From the NCBI RefSeq assembly GCF_003026475.1, contig NZ_PYMC01000019.1, forward strand, positions 17,057 to 81,056: a stretch of DNA of 64,000 nucleotides, given 5' to 3'. This document shows, piece by piece, positions 39,733 to 49,603 of the stretch. The DNA comes from Photobacterium lipolyticum. Lineage in GTDB: Bacteria; Pseudomonadota; Gammaproteobacteria; Enterobacterales; Vibrionaceae. How positions within the stretch are numbered: the first letter of the stretch is position 1; the number at the start of each line of letters is the position of its first letter. The notes under the pieces are model-generated. The model was not told the DNA's origin. It was given only the letters and a program-made list of their open reading frames with translations, and ran no database searches. Both the position numbers and the translations under genes were made by a program.

Positions 39733-41169
39733 ATGGCGACCAGTAAAATCACATCTCTGTTTCCAGACAACTTCTTGTGGGGAGCGGCTTCTGCTGCCTA
39801 TCAAGTCGAAGGGGCTTACAATATTGACGGTAAAGGCCCGTCAATCTGGGATATTTTCTCGCACCAGCCAGGTACCACACATGAAGGTACTAATGGCGAT
39901 GTTGCCGCCGATCACTACCACCGCTTCAAAGAAGATGTGGCTTTGATGGCTGAGCTGGGGATGCAGAGCTATCGCTTTTCTATTAGCTGGCCACGTTTAT
40001 TTCCTGAAGGTCGCGGCAAGGTTAACGCGGCAGGTGTGAAGTTTTACAGCGATTTGATTGATGAGTTGCTCAGGCACGGCATCAAACCAATGATTACGTT
40101 ATATCATTGGGATTTGCCGCAAGCCTTACAGGATATCGGCGGCTGGGAATCTCGTGAAACTGTCGATGCCTTTGAGCAATACGCCCGCCTGTGCTATCAG
40201 GAATTTGGTAACCGTGTCGAATTATGGTCAACCTTCAATGAAACATTAATCTTTATCGGTATGGGTTACTTCACCGGCGCCCACCCTCCGGGTTTACATG
40301 ATCCGAAGCGTGGCATCCAAGCGTGTCACCATGTATTCATTGCGCATGCCAGAGCCGTGAAGACATTCCGCGAATACAAAAACACAGGTCAAATACCGGC
40401 AAATGGGCAGATCGGTTTTGTCAACGTCATGCAACCCCACGACTCGATTACGAATAGCTCTGAAGATGTTGCGGCTTGCCAAATGGCAGACGATCTTCTC
40501 ACCCATTGGTTATATGATCCGGTATTAAAAGGCGAATACCCCGCCCATATTCTCAACCTCGCGCAACTCACCTGGGACGTGCCGGAGTTTGCACCAGAAG
40601 ATGAAGCGTTACTCAAAGACAACATCTGTGACTTTATCGGCGTGAACTACTACAAACGCGAATGGGTTGCGGCGAATCCTGATGTTGATAACACTAAAAT
40701 CAATACCACAGGCAATAAAGGTTCCGGGCAAGAGTTTGGTATTAAAGGCCTGTTCAAATTTGTTCATAATCCCCAGTCAACTTATACCGATTGGGATTGG
40801 GAAATCTACCCTGAAGGGCTGTGCGTTGGCATGATGCGCTTGAAAGAGCGTTATGGTGATATTCCGTTCTACATTACGGAAAACGGCCTTGGGGCTAAAG
40901 ATCCGATCATTGACGGTGAGGTTATTGACCAGCCGCGCATTGATTATCTTGCCAGCCATATTGATGCCGCAGAATTGGCCATCAAACAGGGTATCGATGT
41001 ACGCGGTTACTACCCGTGGTCGTTTATTGATTTACTCAGCTGGTTAAATGGCTACCAGAAACAATACGGATTTGTGTATGTCGACCGCGAGAATGATTTG
41101 CAGCGCAAGCGTAAGAAGTCCTTCTTCTGGTACAAAGACGTCATTGCCTCCAATGGCAGCAAACGTTAA
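39733..41169 (+). CDS. GH1 6-phospho-beta-glycosidase (phospho-glucosidase or phospho-galactosidase)
   Basis: The 478-residue cytoplasmic enzyme has a glycoside hydrolase family 1 barrel: FLWGAASAAYQVEGA at the start, acid/base Glu170 in TFNE and nucleophile Glu383 in YITENG. Near the C-terminus, Ser436, Lys443 and Tyr445 (SWLNGYQKQY) reproduce the S-x6-K-x-Y phosphate-binding motif of LacG-type enzymes, with Ser where plain beta-glucosidases have Glu. A phosphorylated disaccharide is therefore the likely substrate. ATG 39733 is chosen (AAAGGTAA upstream); the frame upstream runs through the operator. A PTS permease is not encoded nearby, so sugar entry must rely on genes elsewhere. Confidence 0.88.
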   Translation: MATSKITSLFPDNFLWGAASAAYQVEGAYNIDGKGPSIWDIFSHQPGTTHEGTNGDVAADHYHRFKEDVALMAELGMQSYRFSISWPRLFPEGRGKVNAAGVKFYSDLIDELLRHGIKPMITLYHWDLPQALQDIGGWESRETVDAFEQYARLCYQEFGNRVELWSTFNETLIFIGMGYFTGAHPPGLHDPKRGIQACHHVFIAHARAVKTFREYKNTGQIPANGQIGFVNVMQPHDSITNSSEDVAACQMADDLLTHWLYDPVLKGEYPAHILNLAQLTWDVPEFAPEDEALLKDNICDFIGVNYYKREWVAANPDVDNTKINTTGNKGSGQEFGIKGLFKFVHNPQSTYTDWDWEIYPEGLCVGMMRLKERYGDIPFYITENGLGAKDPIIDGEVIDQPRIDYLASHIDAAELAIKQGIDVRGYYPWSFIDLLSWLNGYQKQYGFVYVDRENDLQRKRKKSFFWYKDVIASNGSKR

Positions 41170-41193
41170 TTCACTTTGTTGATTTATATCATT

Positions 41194-41219
41194 GCCCGAC
41201 GACGTTCGGGCTTTTTATT
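41194..41219 (+). terminator. Terminator after the GH1 gene
   Basis: A GCCCGA/TCGGGC stem with a 6-base loop is followed by TTTTTATTC. It separates the glycosidase gene from the LacI gene, so the regulator has its own expression or depends on read-through. Confidence 0.8.
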
Positions 41220-41248
41220 CGTCTCCACAACACGCGGAATGAAAATTG

Positions 41249-42241
41249 ATGGCAACCATCAAAGATGTATGTAAGTTAGCAGGGGTCTCGAAAGCCACTG
41301 TCTCACGGGTATTAAACAATACCGGCCAAGTGAAGAAAGCCACTACCGAGGCAGTCTATCAGGCGATGGAAGCACTGGACTATAAACCCAATAGCCTTGC
41401 CCGTGCTTTAGCAACCAACACTACCAACACCCTTGGCTTGGTGGTTTCTGCCTTTGAGGGTGCACACTTCAGCAGCCTGATGAGACGAGCATCAGAGACA
41501 GCAGCCGCGGCAGGAAGGCAGCTGCTGATTATGAATGGGGGCCACAGCCGCGAAACCGAACAACAAGCCATTGATAGCCTGGTTGAGCGTAAGGTCGATG
41601 GCATTATTCTTTACACCCGCAAGATGCCCGAAGATGCGCTAAAACAGTTGCTGAGAAACTTACCGATCCCTTTGATTGTTATTAATCAACAGGTTGAAGG
41701 TTTTGAAGAGCGTTGTATCAGCTTTAATCAATACCAGGCCGCGCAGCAAGCCACAGAATTTCTGCTCAGCAAAGGCCATAAAGACATAGCCTGCATTACA
41801 GGGCCGGATTCGTCAGCAAATTCTGGCCTTCGCCTGCAGGGCTTCAAAGACACATTAGCCGCACACCGACTTCAGTCCTGCGGTATCTATCGCGGTGATT
41901 ACTTTAGCCAGAGTGGTTACCGCGCTTGTAATGATCTGTTAGCAAGTAAACTGTCTTTTAGCGCCATTTTTACCGCAAACGACAATATGGCTATGGGGGC
42001 GATTCGCGCACTGCACGAAGCGGGGTTGCGAGTGCCACACGATATTTCAGTGTTCGGTTTTGATAATGACCCGGCAGGCGAATTCACTATACCTAGCTTA
42101 ACTACCGTCATGGTTCCGATAGAGGAAATGGCACGCTCTGCTATCGAACAAGCCTTACGACTTATCGACGGGCAAGAGATCAGCACTATTGCGCTTTTTT
42201 CGGGCAACTTGATCATTCGTGAATCCGTTGATCATTTGTAA
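41249..42241 (+). CDS. LacI family transcriptional repressor
   Basis: The 330-residue protein has an N-terminal helix-turn-helix and hinge (GVSKATVSRVLN, then YKPNSLARAL at about 47-56). A periplasmic-binding-protein-like sugar domain (about 60-330) follows with FTANDNMAMGA and VFGFDNDP. It resembles the GalR/AscG subgroup. ATG 41249 has GGAATGA upstream; the TTG just before it is less likely. It probably represses the adjacent GH1 gene through the ACCGGT operator pair at 39649-39683. The inducer is likely a phospho-sugar or a hexose. Confidence 0.92.
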   Translation: MATIKDVCKLAGVSKATVSRVLNNTGQVKKATTEAVYQAMEALDYKPNSLARALATNTTNTLGLVVSAFEGAHFSSLMRRASETAAAAGRQLLIMNGGHSRETEQQAIDSLVERKVDGIILYTRKMPEDALKQLLRNLPIPLIVINQQVEGFEERCISFNQYQAAQQATEFLLSKGHKDIACITGPDSSANSGLRLQGFKDTLAAHRLQSCGIYRGDYFSQSGYRACNDLLASKLSFSAIFTANDNMAMGAIRALHEAGLRVPHDISVFGFDNDPAGEFTIPSLTTVMVPIEEMARSAIEQALRLIDGQEISTIALFSGNLIIRESVDHL

Positions 42242-42414
42242 AAACTATCGTGATCAGCGATCTGGTCTCAAAAGAACATTTATCAATACGCATCCCGAAA
42301 GCATAAGTTACATGTGCTGTATTTGGATTTATAGCGATATATACAACTACAGATTTGTATTTTAAGCTGTAGATCCAGCAGTAACCAAATATCACAAAAT
42401 CCGAAGGTACCCTC

Positions 42415-42540
42415 TTACAATCCCAGTAATAACAAGCTTCTTACCAGCACTGGCATGATCAGTGTAAGCACTGGCAACATAGCAGCAATAGCGGTTTCAC
42501 GCTTTTCCAGAGACTCAAGGATGACCTCGGATCCCTGCAT
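42415..42540 (-). CDS. 41-residue hydrophobic ORF, doubtful
   Basis: This minus-strand frame encodes a charged helix (SEVILESLEKRE) followed by about 24 mostly hydrophobic residues ending LLLLGL, the layout of a single-span membrane peptide. GGAG lies about 16 bases upstream of the ATG, too far for a good ribosome site. It could be a small membrane protein or a relic. The rest of the 42242-42607 gap shows no gene. Confidence 0.25.
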   Translation of the reverse strand: MQGSEVILESLEKRETAIAAMLPVLTLIMPVLVRSLLLLGL

Positions 42541-42607
42541 TTGATCAAAAAAATCTCCAGGAAGGCGATCTTACTGTTTAGTATAAGATGTGGTGTAATA
42601 GAAAAAA

Positions 42608-43486
42608 TCATGCTTTTATATGGGTTATCATGACAAGCTCTTGTTCACTGGTCAGTTGGAACTCAACAAATAGCGCACGGTACTCGGCAAGAGACTGTAT
42701 ATGGGTACCACCACACGGGATCTCGATAACCTCCCCCTCTTTCAAATCACACTGCCAGTAACGGGAATCGGTTAACGCCGGACCCTCGCGGCGCATAATC
42801 ACGGCCGCACCATCCTGACGCCAGGCTTCTAGCTGCTGGTTGACTCGCTCTTTGACACTGTTCAGGTTTTCCAGCATATCGGCCGTATTCAAACCACGTT
42901 TACGTAATGTTTTGCCCAAGCGGTAGGTATCGGTACTGCAATCTTCACTCACGACGCTTTGCTGCTGAGCATAACCATGGAAGTCATAATGCCCGAGTTC
43001 ATCTTTGCGCGGTGCATCTTTACGCCAATAATCACTATGCAGTACTTTATTTAATGCCAGAGAAGAGAGATGACCCGCACTGTGACCACGGCTTAATGCT
43101 TGCTGATGAATTTTATCAACACTCAATACCACACGCTCACCCGCCTTACACTCAACATTCTCGGCAATATGATGAACGACGACAAATGCCCAGCCTGCTT
43201 CATCACGTTTTACCGGGATATCGCTGCCGACATAAAGCGTATTGGTTGCTAAATCGACGGCACCGGTAAAGCAGCCAGCAACAGCAAAACTTACATCACC
43301 AACAGCAATCGTCCCCTTGTCTGCAGGGTGATCGGGCCATATATGGCTCACCGGGTGAAAAGGTGTCTGGTTGGTTACAACCCAGGTTCCTCCTTGATTT
43401 GCCGATTCACATAACTGAACCTCCGCTTCTGATTGCCACAGCGGAACGGTAAACAACACATGAGTAGGGGTAACAACAGACATCAT
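42608..43486 (-). CDS. Alanyl-tRNA editing protein (AlaX-like)
   Basis: The 292-residue protein has the zinc site of alanyl-tRNA synthetase editing domains: H135 and H139 in HSAGH, then C258 and H262 in CGGTH. Proteins of this stand-alone type hydrolyse Ser- or Gly-mischarged tRNA-Ala. The N-terminal part (about 20-125) looks like the beta-barrel domain of longer AlaX forms; the family is variable, so substrate range is uncertain. Either of two adjacent ATGs (43486, 43483) can start it, with AAGGAAAG upstream. It stands alone, upstream of no obvious partner. Confidence 0.88.
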   Translation of the reverse strand: MMSVVTPTHVLFTVPLWQSEAEVQLCESANQGGTWVVTNQTPFHPVSHIWPDHPADKGTIAVGDVSFAVAGCFTGAVDLATNTLYVGSDIPVKRDEAGWAFVVVHHIAENVECKAGERVVLSVDKIHQQALSRGHSAGHLSSLALNKVLHSDYWRKDAPRKDELGHYDFHGYAQQQSVVSEDCSTDTYRLGKTLRKRGLNTADMLENLNSVKERVNQQLEAWRQDGAAVIMRREGPALTDSRYWQCDLKEGEVIEIPCGGTHIQSLAEYRALFVEFQLTSEQELVMITHIKA

Positions 43487-43518
43487 CTTTCCTTCACTTC
43501 AAGTCACAAACGACTTTT

Positions 43519-43550
43519 TAATACCAGTCAGGATAATACCAAACTGATCT
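43519..43550. repeat. Two TAATACCA repeat ends
   Basis: TAATACCAGTCAGG and TAATACCAAACTGATC occur 14 bases apart upstream of the AlaX-like gene. They share TAATACCA with the repeats at 21345, 28119 and 55930; an inverted TACCAAACTGA copy lies at 55897-55907. Confidence 0.5.
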
Positions 43551-43596
43551 ACGGCAAATCAGAATACAAACCAAGAATATCTGACTAACCCACAGA

Positions 43597-43626
43597 TAAA
43601 AAAATACCCAGCACACAGGCCGGGTA
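43597..43626 (-). terminator. Terminator downstream of der
   Basis: The minus strand reads TACCCGGC, a 6-base loop, GCTGGGTA and seven T, 27 bases past the der stop. Confidence 0.88.
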
Positions 43627-43652
43627 CTTCCATTGAGTCTTAGTAGGCAATA

Positions 43653-45137
43653 TTACTTGCGACGATCTTTGATCGCACCAGTGAGTCGCTTACGTTTACG
43701 CTCTTGAGAAACTGTTAACTTCTGCTTAGTGGTTTCAAACGGGTTATCACTGCTCTGGAACTGAATACGGATCGGTGTCCCCATCATTTCCAGTGAGCGG
43801 CGGTAGTAGTTCATCAAGTAACGCTTGTATGAACCCGGCAACTCGTTCACCTGATTACCGTGAATAACGATAATTGGCGGGTTATAACCACCTGCGTGGG
43901 CATATTTCAGTTTCACACGGCGACCGCGAACCAATGGCGGCTGGTGATCATCTTGTGCCATCTGCATGATACGTGTCAGCAATGAAGTACTGATCCGTTT
44001 CGTCGCCGATTGGTATGCTTCCTGTACTGATTCGTACAAGTGACCGACACCCGTACCGTGCAACGCAGAAATAAAGTGAATACGGGCAAAATCGACAAAG
44101 CCAAGACGACGGTCAAGTTCAGACTTAACACGCTCTTTTACTTCATTATCAAGACCATCCCACTTATTCACCGCAAGCACCAGAGAGCGACCCGCATTAA
44201 GAACAAAGCCCAGCAAGCTTAGATCCTGATCGGAGATGTTTTCACGTGCATCAATGACCAGCAGTACCACGTTGGCATCTTCTACGGCTTTTAGCGTCTG
44301 AATAACAGAGAACTTCTCAACAGCCTGATTCATATTTTTACGACGACGGACACCTGCGGTATCAATCAGGACATATTCCTGATCATCACGCTCCATCGGG
44401 ATATAGATAGAATCACGAGTCGTACCCGGCATGTCATACACAACAACACGCTCTTCGCCCAGAATACGGTTCGTTAGTGTCGACTTACCGACATTTGGAC
44501 GACCAATAATCGCCAGCTTAATCGGCTGTTCCTGCAGGCGTTTGTATGCCGCTTCTGCATCTTCCTCAGTCAGATTCGCATTTTCAATGTCTTCAACCGA
44601 AGTCAGATCAACCAGACCTTCTTCTGCTTCGTCTTCCTGCATTTTTTCAGCGAACGGTGCCAGTGCACGTTCCATCAGAGCCGTTACACCACGGTTCTGA
44701 GCCGCTGCGATTTGATACATCGCATCGACACCTAACTTCCAGAAATCAGCACAAGCGCTGTCAGCGTCAATGCCGTCGATCTTGTTCACTACAAGGAACG
44801 TCGGCTTTTCACGACTGCGAAGGTGTTTGGCGATAGCTTCATCCGATACCGTTAGGCCAGCACGACCATCAACCAAAAATAACACCACGTCGGCTTCTTC
44901 AATCGCCATTAGCGATTGCTCAGCCATTTTGGTTTCTACACCTTCTTCCGTACCGTCAATACCGCCGGTATCGATAACAATAAATTCATGCTCTTCGAGC
45001 TCAGCTTTACCGTATTTACGATCCCTTGTTAGGCCAGGAAAGTCAGCTACCAGCGCATCCCTTGTGCGGGTAAGACGGTTGAACAACGTCGATTTACCCA
45101 CATTCGGGCGCCCGACAAGGGCAACAACAGGAATCAT
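43653..45137 (-). CDS. der: Ribosome biogenesis GTPase Der (EngA)
   Basis: Der is an essential double-GTPase needed for 50S subunit maturation. The 494 residues hold two tandem G domains, each with a P-loop GRPNVGKST (8-16 and about 212-220), DTGG/DTAG switch II, and NKID/NKWD base-recognition motifs. An acidic linker separates them (about 170-205), and a C-terminal KH-like domain (about 385-480) ends in a basic tail. It is last in the rlmN-to-der cluster; the 171-base gap to bamB contains a weak terminator, so der may have its own promoter. Confidence 0.98.
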   Translation of the reverse strand: MIPVVALVGRPNVGKSTLFNRLTRTRDALVADFPGLTRDRKYGKAELEEHEFIVIDTGGIDGTEEGVETKMAEQSLMAIEEADVVLFLVDGRAGLTVSDEAIAKHLRSREKPTFLVVNKIDGIDADSACADFWKLGVDAMYQIAAAQNRGVTALMERALAPFAEKMQEDEAEEGLVDLTSVEDIENANLTEEDAEAAYKRLQEQPIKLAIIGRPNVGKSTLTNRILGEERVVVYDMPGTTRDSIYIPMERDDQEYVLIDTAGVRRRKNMNQAVEKFSVIQTLKAVEDANVVLLVIDARENISDQDLSLLGFVLNAGRSLVLAVNKWDGLDNEVKERVKSELDRRLGFVDFARIHFISALHGTGVGHLYESVQEAYQSATKRISTSLLTRIMQMAQDDHQPPLVRGRRVKLKYAHAGGYNPPIIVIHGNQVNELPGSYKRYLMNYYRRSLEMMGTPIRIQFQSSDNPFETTKQKLTVSQERKRKRLTGAIKDRRK

Positions 45138-45254
45138 AACTACCTCTTACTTATAATATTTTTACTGATACTAATTCCGTTCATTGTTGTCTTCAGCAGA
45201 ATCACTATTCTGCCATCAACCGACAATAATTTAGGGAACGGATATAACAATAAC

Positions 45255-45283
45255 GGCCCCTGACTGTATAAACAGCAGGAGCC
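45255..45283 (-). terminator. Putative terminator downstream of bamB
   Basis: GGCTCCTG pairs with CAGGGGCC (one T-G pair) on the minus strand around a 13-base loop, 26 bases past the bamB stop. The following GTTATTGTTATAT is only moderately T-rich. Confidence 0.55.
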
Positions 45284-45308
45284 GAGATTCAATCTTAACA
45301 CGTAAAGA

Positions 45309-46466
45309 CTATGGCGTTTGCATTTTATTTATGCTGCCATCACGCGTCACGACCAGGTAACCATCACTCAGTTTCACTGGCGGAATGGCAATGCCGCTGC
45401 CATCCGTTTTCTGCTGAGCAACAAACTCACCGCTGTAAGGATCTAACCAGTGCAGATAACCTTCACTGTCGCCCAGCACGACATAGCCAGAAATCGAAGC
45501 CGGTGCACTCAGTAAACGGTATTCCAGATCTTTGTTCTGCCACAGTTCGGTACCACTACGAATATCAACCGCAACAATATGATCTTTATCTGTCACTAAG
45601 TATAACTGGTTACCATCAATCACAAAATCTTTTGCCGACGAGTAGCTACGCTTCCAGGCAACCTTACCAGTTCTTAACTCAATCGACACCAGCGCACCGT
45701 TATAACCCACCGCATACAGACGTTCGCCCGCAATCACTGGGGTGGCATCGACGTCAATCAGACGATCGATTTCAGTCGCACCTTTCGGTGAACCAATCGG
45801 TTGCTGCCATAACAATTGACCGGTATTGATAAGGGCACCAGCCAGACGGCCATTCGCTTGTCCCCAGAAAATACCGCCAGAGATAGCAACCGGTGAACTG
45901 TCACCGCGTAATGTCAGGGTTGGAACTTCATTACTGAGCTGCCATTTCTGTTCGCCAGTATCCGCATCCAGGGCCTGAAGTACGCCGCGGCTGGTATTGA
46001 CAACAACCATACCCTCGTCAACAAGAGGTGCAGCAAGCACTTCGCCTTCGACTTTGGTACGCCAGATTTCTTCGCCAGTCTCTTCATCTAAGGCAATAAC
46101 ATCAGCGTTTTCGGTGCCAATGAACAATTTGCCATACGACAACACAATACCACCCGACAGTTTTGCGGTGACATCGGTTTCCAGATCCTGTTGCCAAAGC
46201 ACCTTACCGGTTTCCGGGTCCAGTGCTTTTACGATACCGTTACGGTCGGCAGCAAAAATTTTGCCATAGCCTTCTGCCGGAGACAGATTAGAAAAATAAC
46301 CTGATACCCCGTCACCGACGGTTTGGCTCCAGATTTTAGTCGGCGAGAAAGCACTCTCGACGACCGGTAATGGAGCCATTTGAATCGAATCTTCCTCGCC
46401 GGCACAACCGACAAGAACACCAAGAGTCAGCGCAACGGATAATGCTTGCTTGAACACCTTTTGCAT
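45309..46466 (-). CDS. bamB: Outer membrane protein assembly factor BamB
   Basis: BamB is the beta-propeller lipoprotein of the Bam complex that inserts outer-membrane barrels such as OmpK. The signal peptide ends in a lipobox (LVGC, Cys21). The rest consists of repeated PQQ-type blades (DPETGKVLWQ, DEETGEEIWR, DADTGEQKWQ, ELRTGKVAWK), expected to form eight blades. At 385 residues it is close to the family length. It follows yfgM after 12 bases and is co-transcribed with it, as in E. coli. Confidence 0.97.
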   Translation of the reverse strand: MQKVFKQALSVALTLGVLVGCAGEEDSIQMAPLPVVESAFSPTKIWSQTVGDGVSGYFSNLSPAEGYGKIFAADRNGIVKALDPETGKVLWQQDLETDVTAKLSGGIVLSYGKLFIGTENADVIALDEETGEEIWRTKVEGEVLAAPLVDEGMVVVNTSRGVLQALDADTGEQKWQLSNEVPTLTLRGDSSPVAISGGIFWGQANGRLAGALINTGQLLWQQPIGSPKGATEIDRLIDVDATPVIAGERLYAVGYNGALVSIELRTGKVAWKRSYSSAKDFVIDGNQLYLVTDKDHIVAVDIRSGTELWQNKDLEYRLLSAPASISGYVVLGDSEGYLHWLDPYSGEFVAQQKTDGSGIAIPPVKLSDGYLVVTRDGSINKMQTP

Positions 46467-46478
46467 ATTTATCCGCCT

Positions 46479-47090
46479 TTACTGCGCTAGATCATCAAGC
46501 TTCATTTGCAATACTGGCGAGGCACCTAACTGCTGTGCACTCACGTAAGCTTCACGAGCAGCAATGGCATCACCTTTTTGCAGAAAAATATCACCACGCA
46601 GCTCAGAGACTTTCGCCTGCCAGCTTTCAATCGTGACTTTGTCTAGTTCAGCCAAAGCCTCATCGAATTTCTGCTGCTCAGCAAAAATACGTGCTAAACG
46701 TGTTTTTGCTAAAGGTAAGATTGCTTCATCCTTGGTCTGGCCAACAACCCAAGTAAGTTGCTCTATCGCACCATCCAGTTCGCCGAGCTTCACTTGCGCT
46801 TTAGCCAGCTGAAGTGCGGCAAGTACTGAATACTGACTACTCTCATTGGCAGCAATAAATGCTTTTACTTCAGAGATAGCATTTTCACTGCCACTGTCTA
46901 ACGTATTCATTGCTTGCGTATAGGTTTCAGAAGCCTGCTCTTTCGCTGACTGAATCTCACCTTGATAGTAACGCCAGCCGTACAGACCACCCAAACCAAT
47001 CACAGCACCCAGAACAACGGCTTTGCCGTTCTCTTTCCACCACGACTTAATCGCTTCAACCTGCTGTTCTTCGGTCTCGTAGACTTCCAC
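46479..47090 (-). CDS. yfgM: YfgM, ancillary SecYEG translocon protein
   Basis: The 203-residue protein has a short cytoplasmic N-terminus (MEVYETEEQQVEAIKSWW), one membrane anchor at about 24-41 (VVLGAVIGLGGLYGW), and a periplasmic tetratricopeptide-like domain made of paired helices. In E. coli it joins the Sec translocon with PpiD and helps hand outer-membrane proteins to periplasmic chaperones. That fits its place in front of bamB. It follows hisS by 13 bases. Confidence 0.94.
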   Translation of the reverse strand: MEVYETEEQQVEAIKSWWKENGKAVVLGAVIGLGGLYGWRYYQGEIQSAKEQASETYTQAMNTLDSGSENAISEVKAFIAANESSQYSVLAALQLAKAQVKLGELDGAIEQLTWVVGQTKDEAILPLAKTRLARIFAEQQKFDEALAELDKVTIESWQAKVSELRGDIFLQKGDAIAAREAYVSAQQLGASPVLQMKLDDLAQ

Positions 47091-47103
47091 TTCCTGTCCT
47101 CTC

Positions 47104-48372
47104 TTAAATCAATTCTGTGAGCTGCACTGCGACTTCATCCTGAGCCATGGTTTTTTGCTCACCACCACGCAGATCTTTTACTACCACAGTGTTATTGGCT
47201 ATTTCATTTTCACCAAGTACTAAGGCAATAGCCGCACCAACGTTATCAGCGCGTTTAAACTGTTTCTTGAAGTTACCACCACCGAAGTGGTTCATTACTC
47301 GCAGGCCCGGTACGGCTTCGCGTAGTTTCTCAGCCAGCTTCATACCTGCCATCATGGTGCCTTCGCCAGCGGTAACAATGTATACATCTACTGCACGACG
47401 TACATCTGTCAGCTCAAGGGTTTCCATTAGCAGAACCAGACGTTCCAGCCCCATTGCAAAACCAACGGCTGGCGTTGATTTTCCACCGAGCTGCTCAACC
47501 AGACCATCATAACGGCCACCCGCACAGACGGTGCCCTGGGCACCCAGACTGTCGGTGATCCACTCAAAAACGGTACGGTTATAATAATCCAAACCACGCA
47601 CAAGACGTTCATTTACTTGATATTCGATACCAGCAGCGTCTAATAGTTCACAGAAACCAGCAAAATGTTCTTTAGATTCGTCATCTAAGTACTCAGAAAG
47701 CTTAGGTGCATCGACCAGAATTTCCTGTACGGCTGGGTTTTTAGTATCCAGAACACGCAGTGGGTTGGTATGCATGCGGCGCTTACAGTCGTCATCAAGC
47801 ACATCAAGATGCTGTTCAAGAAAAGCGACCAATGCATCACGGTAGTTTGCACGCGCTTCCAGTGAACCAATAGAGTTCAGCTCCAGGCGAACATGCTGGT
47901 CAATACCCAGCTCGCGCCACAGACGTGCAGTCATCATGATAAGTTCAGCATCAATGTCAGGCCCGTTCAGACCAAAAACTTCAACACCAACCTGGTGGAA
48001 TTGACGGTAGCGTCCTTTCTGCGGACGCTCGTGGCGGAACATCGGACCGATGTACCACAGACGCTGCTCTTGGTTATAAAGCAGACCATTTTCGATGCCC
48101 GCTCGGACGCACCCGGCAGTCCCTTCAGGACGCAGAGTCAGGCTGTCACCATTGCGATCATCAAAGGTGTACATTTCCTTTTCGACGACATCCGTCACTT
48201 CACCAATCGCACGCTTAAACAGATGGGTAGATTCCACGATAGGCATACGAATTTCGCTACAGCCATATGCGCTAACTACTTGCTTAATAGTACCTTCTAC
48301 TTTTTGCCAAAGAGGAGATTGCGTTGGTAGGCAGTCGTTCATGCCTCGAATTGCTTGAATTTGTTTCGCCAC
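47104..48372 (-). CDS. hisS: Histidyl-tRNA synthetase
   Basis: A class II synthetase charging tRNA-His. Motif 2 is seen in [24 protein letters not shown] sequence, the histidine-specific loops in [13 protein letters not shown] and [13 protein letters not shown], and motif 3 in [10 protein letters not shown]. An anticodon-binding domain follows (about 325-422). The start is GTG 48372, giving 422 residues with [13 protein letters not shown] at the N-terminus as in relatives; upstream codons are open but not conserved. It lies between ispG and yfgM in the cluster. Confidence 0.96.
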   Translation of the reverse strand: MAKQIQAIRGMNDCLPTQSPLWQKVEGTIKQVVSAYGCSEIRMPIVESTHLFKRAIGEVTDVVEKEMYTFDDRNGDSLTLRPEGTAGCVRAGIENGLLYNQEQRLWYIGPMFRHERPQKGRYRQFHQVGVEVFGLNGPDIDAELIMMTARLWRELGIDQHVRLELNSIGSLEARANYRDALVAFLEQHLDVLDDDCKRRMHTNPLRVLDTKNPAVQEILVDAPKLSEYLDDESKEHFAGFCELLDAAGIEYQVNERLVRGLDYYNRTVFEWITDSLGAQGTVCAGGRYDGLVEQLGGKSTPAVGFAMGLERLVLLMETLELTDVRRAVDVYIVTAGEGTMMAGMKLAEKLREAVPGLRVMNHFGGGNFKKQFKRADNVGAAIALVLGENEIANNTVVVKDLRGGEQKTMAQDEVAVQLTELI

Positions 48373-48475
48373 GTTTGTTCTCGTTAACCAATGGGGAATT
48401 AAGTCGAATATATAGGTTCTAGCAGAAATAGTGAACCACGCCCTGAGATTCAAGACGTGATTTAAGGTTATTTCG

Positions 48476-49591
48476 CTATTTTTCCGTTACATCAATGCGA
48501 TTACTGACATCCAGCATTGCTGCTTTTGCTCGAATTTTGGTTTCCAGCTGGTCGATGACGTTATCGTTGTCAAAGCGCTCTTTCTGGCGGATACCGTCTT
48601 CATAGAAAGCACTCTTGCGATTACCACCTGCAATACCAAGGTGTGAAATCTCAGCTTCGCCCGGGCCATTAACCACGCAGCCGATCACCGACACGTCCAT
48701 AGGCACCGTAATGTCTTCGAGTCGCTGTTCCAGCTCGTTGACGGTGCCGATAACATCAAACTCCTGCCGCGAACACGTCGGGCAAGCGATGAAGTTAATT
48801 CCACGAGAGCGGATACGCAGAGATTTCAGGATATCAAAACCGACTTTGATTTCTTCTACGGGATCTGCAGCCAGTGAAACACGTAATGTATCACCAATGC
48901 CCTCCGCTAAAAGCATACCCAAACCAACCGCAGATTTGACGGCCCCGGCACGCGCACCACCCGCTTCGGTGATGCCCAGGTGCAACGGTTGCTTAATCTG
49001 GGCTGCCAGCTTACGGTACGATTCTACGGCCAGGAAGACGTCAGAGGCTTTCACGCTGACTTTGAACTGGTCAAAATTGAGGCGGTCAAGAATGTCAACA
49101 TGGCGCATGGCTGATTCAACGAGCGCATCCGGTGTTGGCTCACCGTATTTTTGCTGGATATCTTTTTCCAGTGAACCGCCGTTTATCCCGATACGGATCG
49201 GAATATTCTTATCTCTGGCACAATCAACCACTGCACGAATACGGTCTTCATTACCGATATTGCCCGGATTAATACGCAGGCAGTCAACACCATACTCAGC
49301 GACTTTCAGCGCAATACGGTAATCGAAATGAATATCCGCTACTAAGGGGATATTCACCTGTTGTTTGATTAGCTTGAATGCTTCGGCAGCATCCATAGTC
49401 GGCACAGATACGCGAACAATATCAGCCCCGACTTTTTCCAACGCCAGGATCTGTGCCACCGTTGCTTCAACATCAGTGGTTCGCGTATTGGTCATTGACT
49501 GTACGGCAATAGGCGCACCATCACCAATAGGCACATCACCGACATAGATGCGGGTTGATTGACGACGTATAATTGGAGATTCGTTATGCAT
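48476..49591 (-). CDS. ispG: 4-hydroxy-3-methylbut-2-en-1-yl diphosphate synthase
   Basis: IspG converts the cyclic diphosphate MEcPP to HMBPP, the last step but one of the MEP pathway begun by DXS. The N-terminal barrel (about 10-250) is followed by the Fe-S domain with ligands in ACPTCSR and [13 protein letters not shown], including the Glu that serves as fourth ligand. The 371-residue length is normal. It needs the isc genes for its cluster and flavodoxin/ferredoxin electrons. It lies 12 bases after rodZ. Confidence 0.97.
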   Translation of the reverse strand: MHNESPIIRRQSTRIYVGDVPIGDGAPIAVQSMTNTRTTDVEATVAQILALEKVGADIVRVSVPTMDAAEAFKLIKQQVNIPLVADIHFDYRIALKVAEYGVDCLRINPGNIGNEDRIRAVVDCARDKNIPIRIGINGGSLEKDIQQKYGEPTPDALVESAMRHVDILDRLNFDQFKVSVKASDVFLAVESYRKLAAQIKQPLHLGITEAGGARAGAVKSAVGLGMLLAEGIGDTLRVSLAADPVEEIKVGFDILKSLRIRSRGINFIACPTCSRQEFDVIGTVNELEQRLEDITVPMDVSVIGCVVNGPGEAEISHLGIAGGNRKSAFYEDGIRQKERFDNDNVIDQLETKIRAKAAMLDVSNRIDVTEK

Positions 49592-49603
49592 TAGATTTAC
49601 TCT

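Noticed and set aside
48615..49322. 235-codon open frame on the plus strand
   Set aside because: It lies wholly antisense to ispG, whose protein is conserved throughout; the antisense product shows no family motif and has no ribosome site context.
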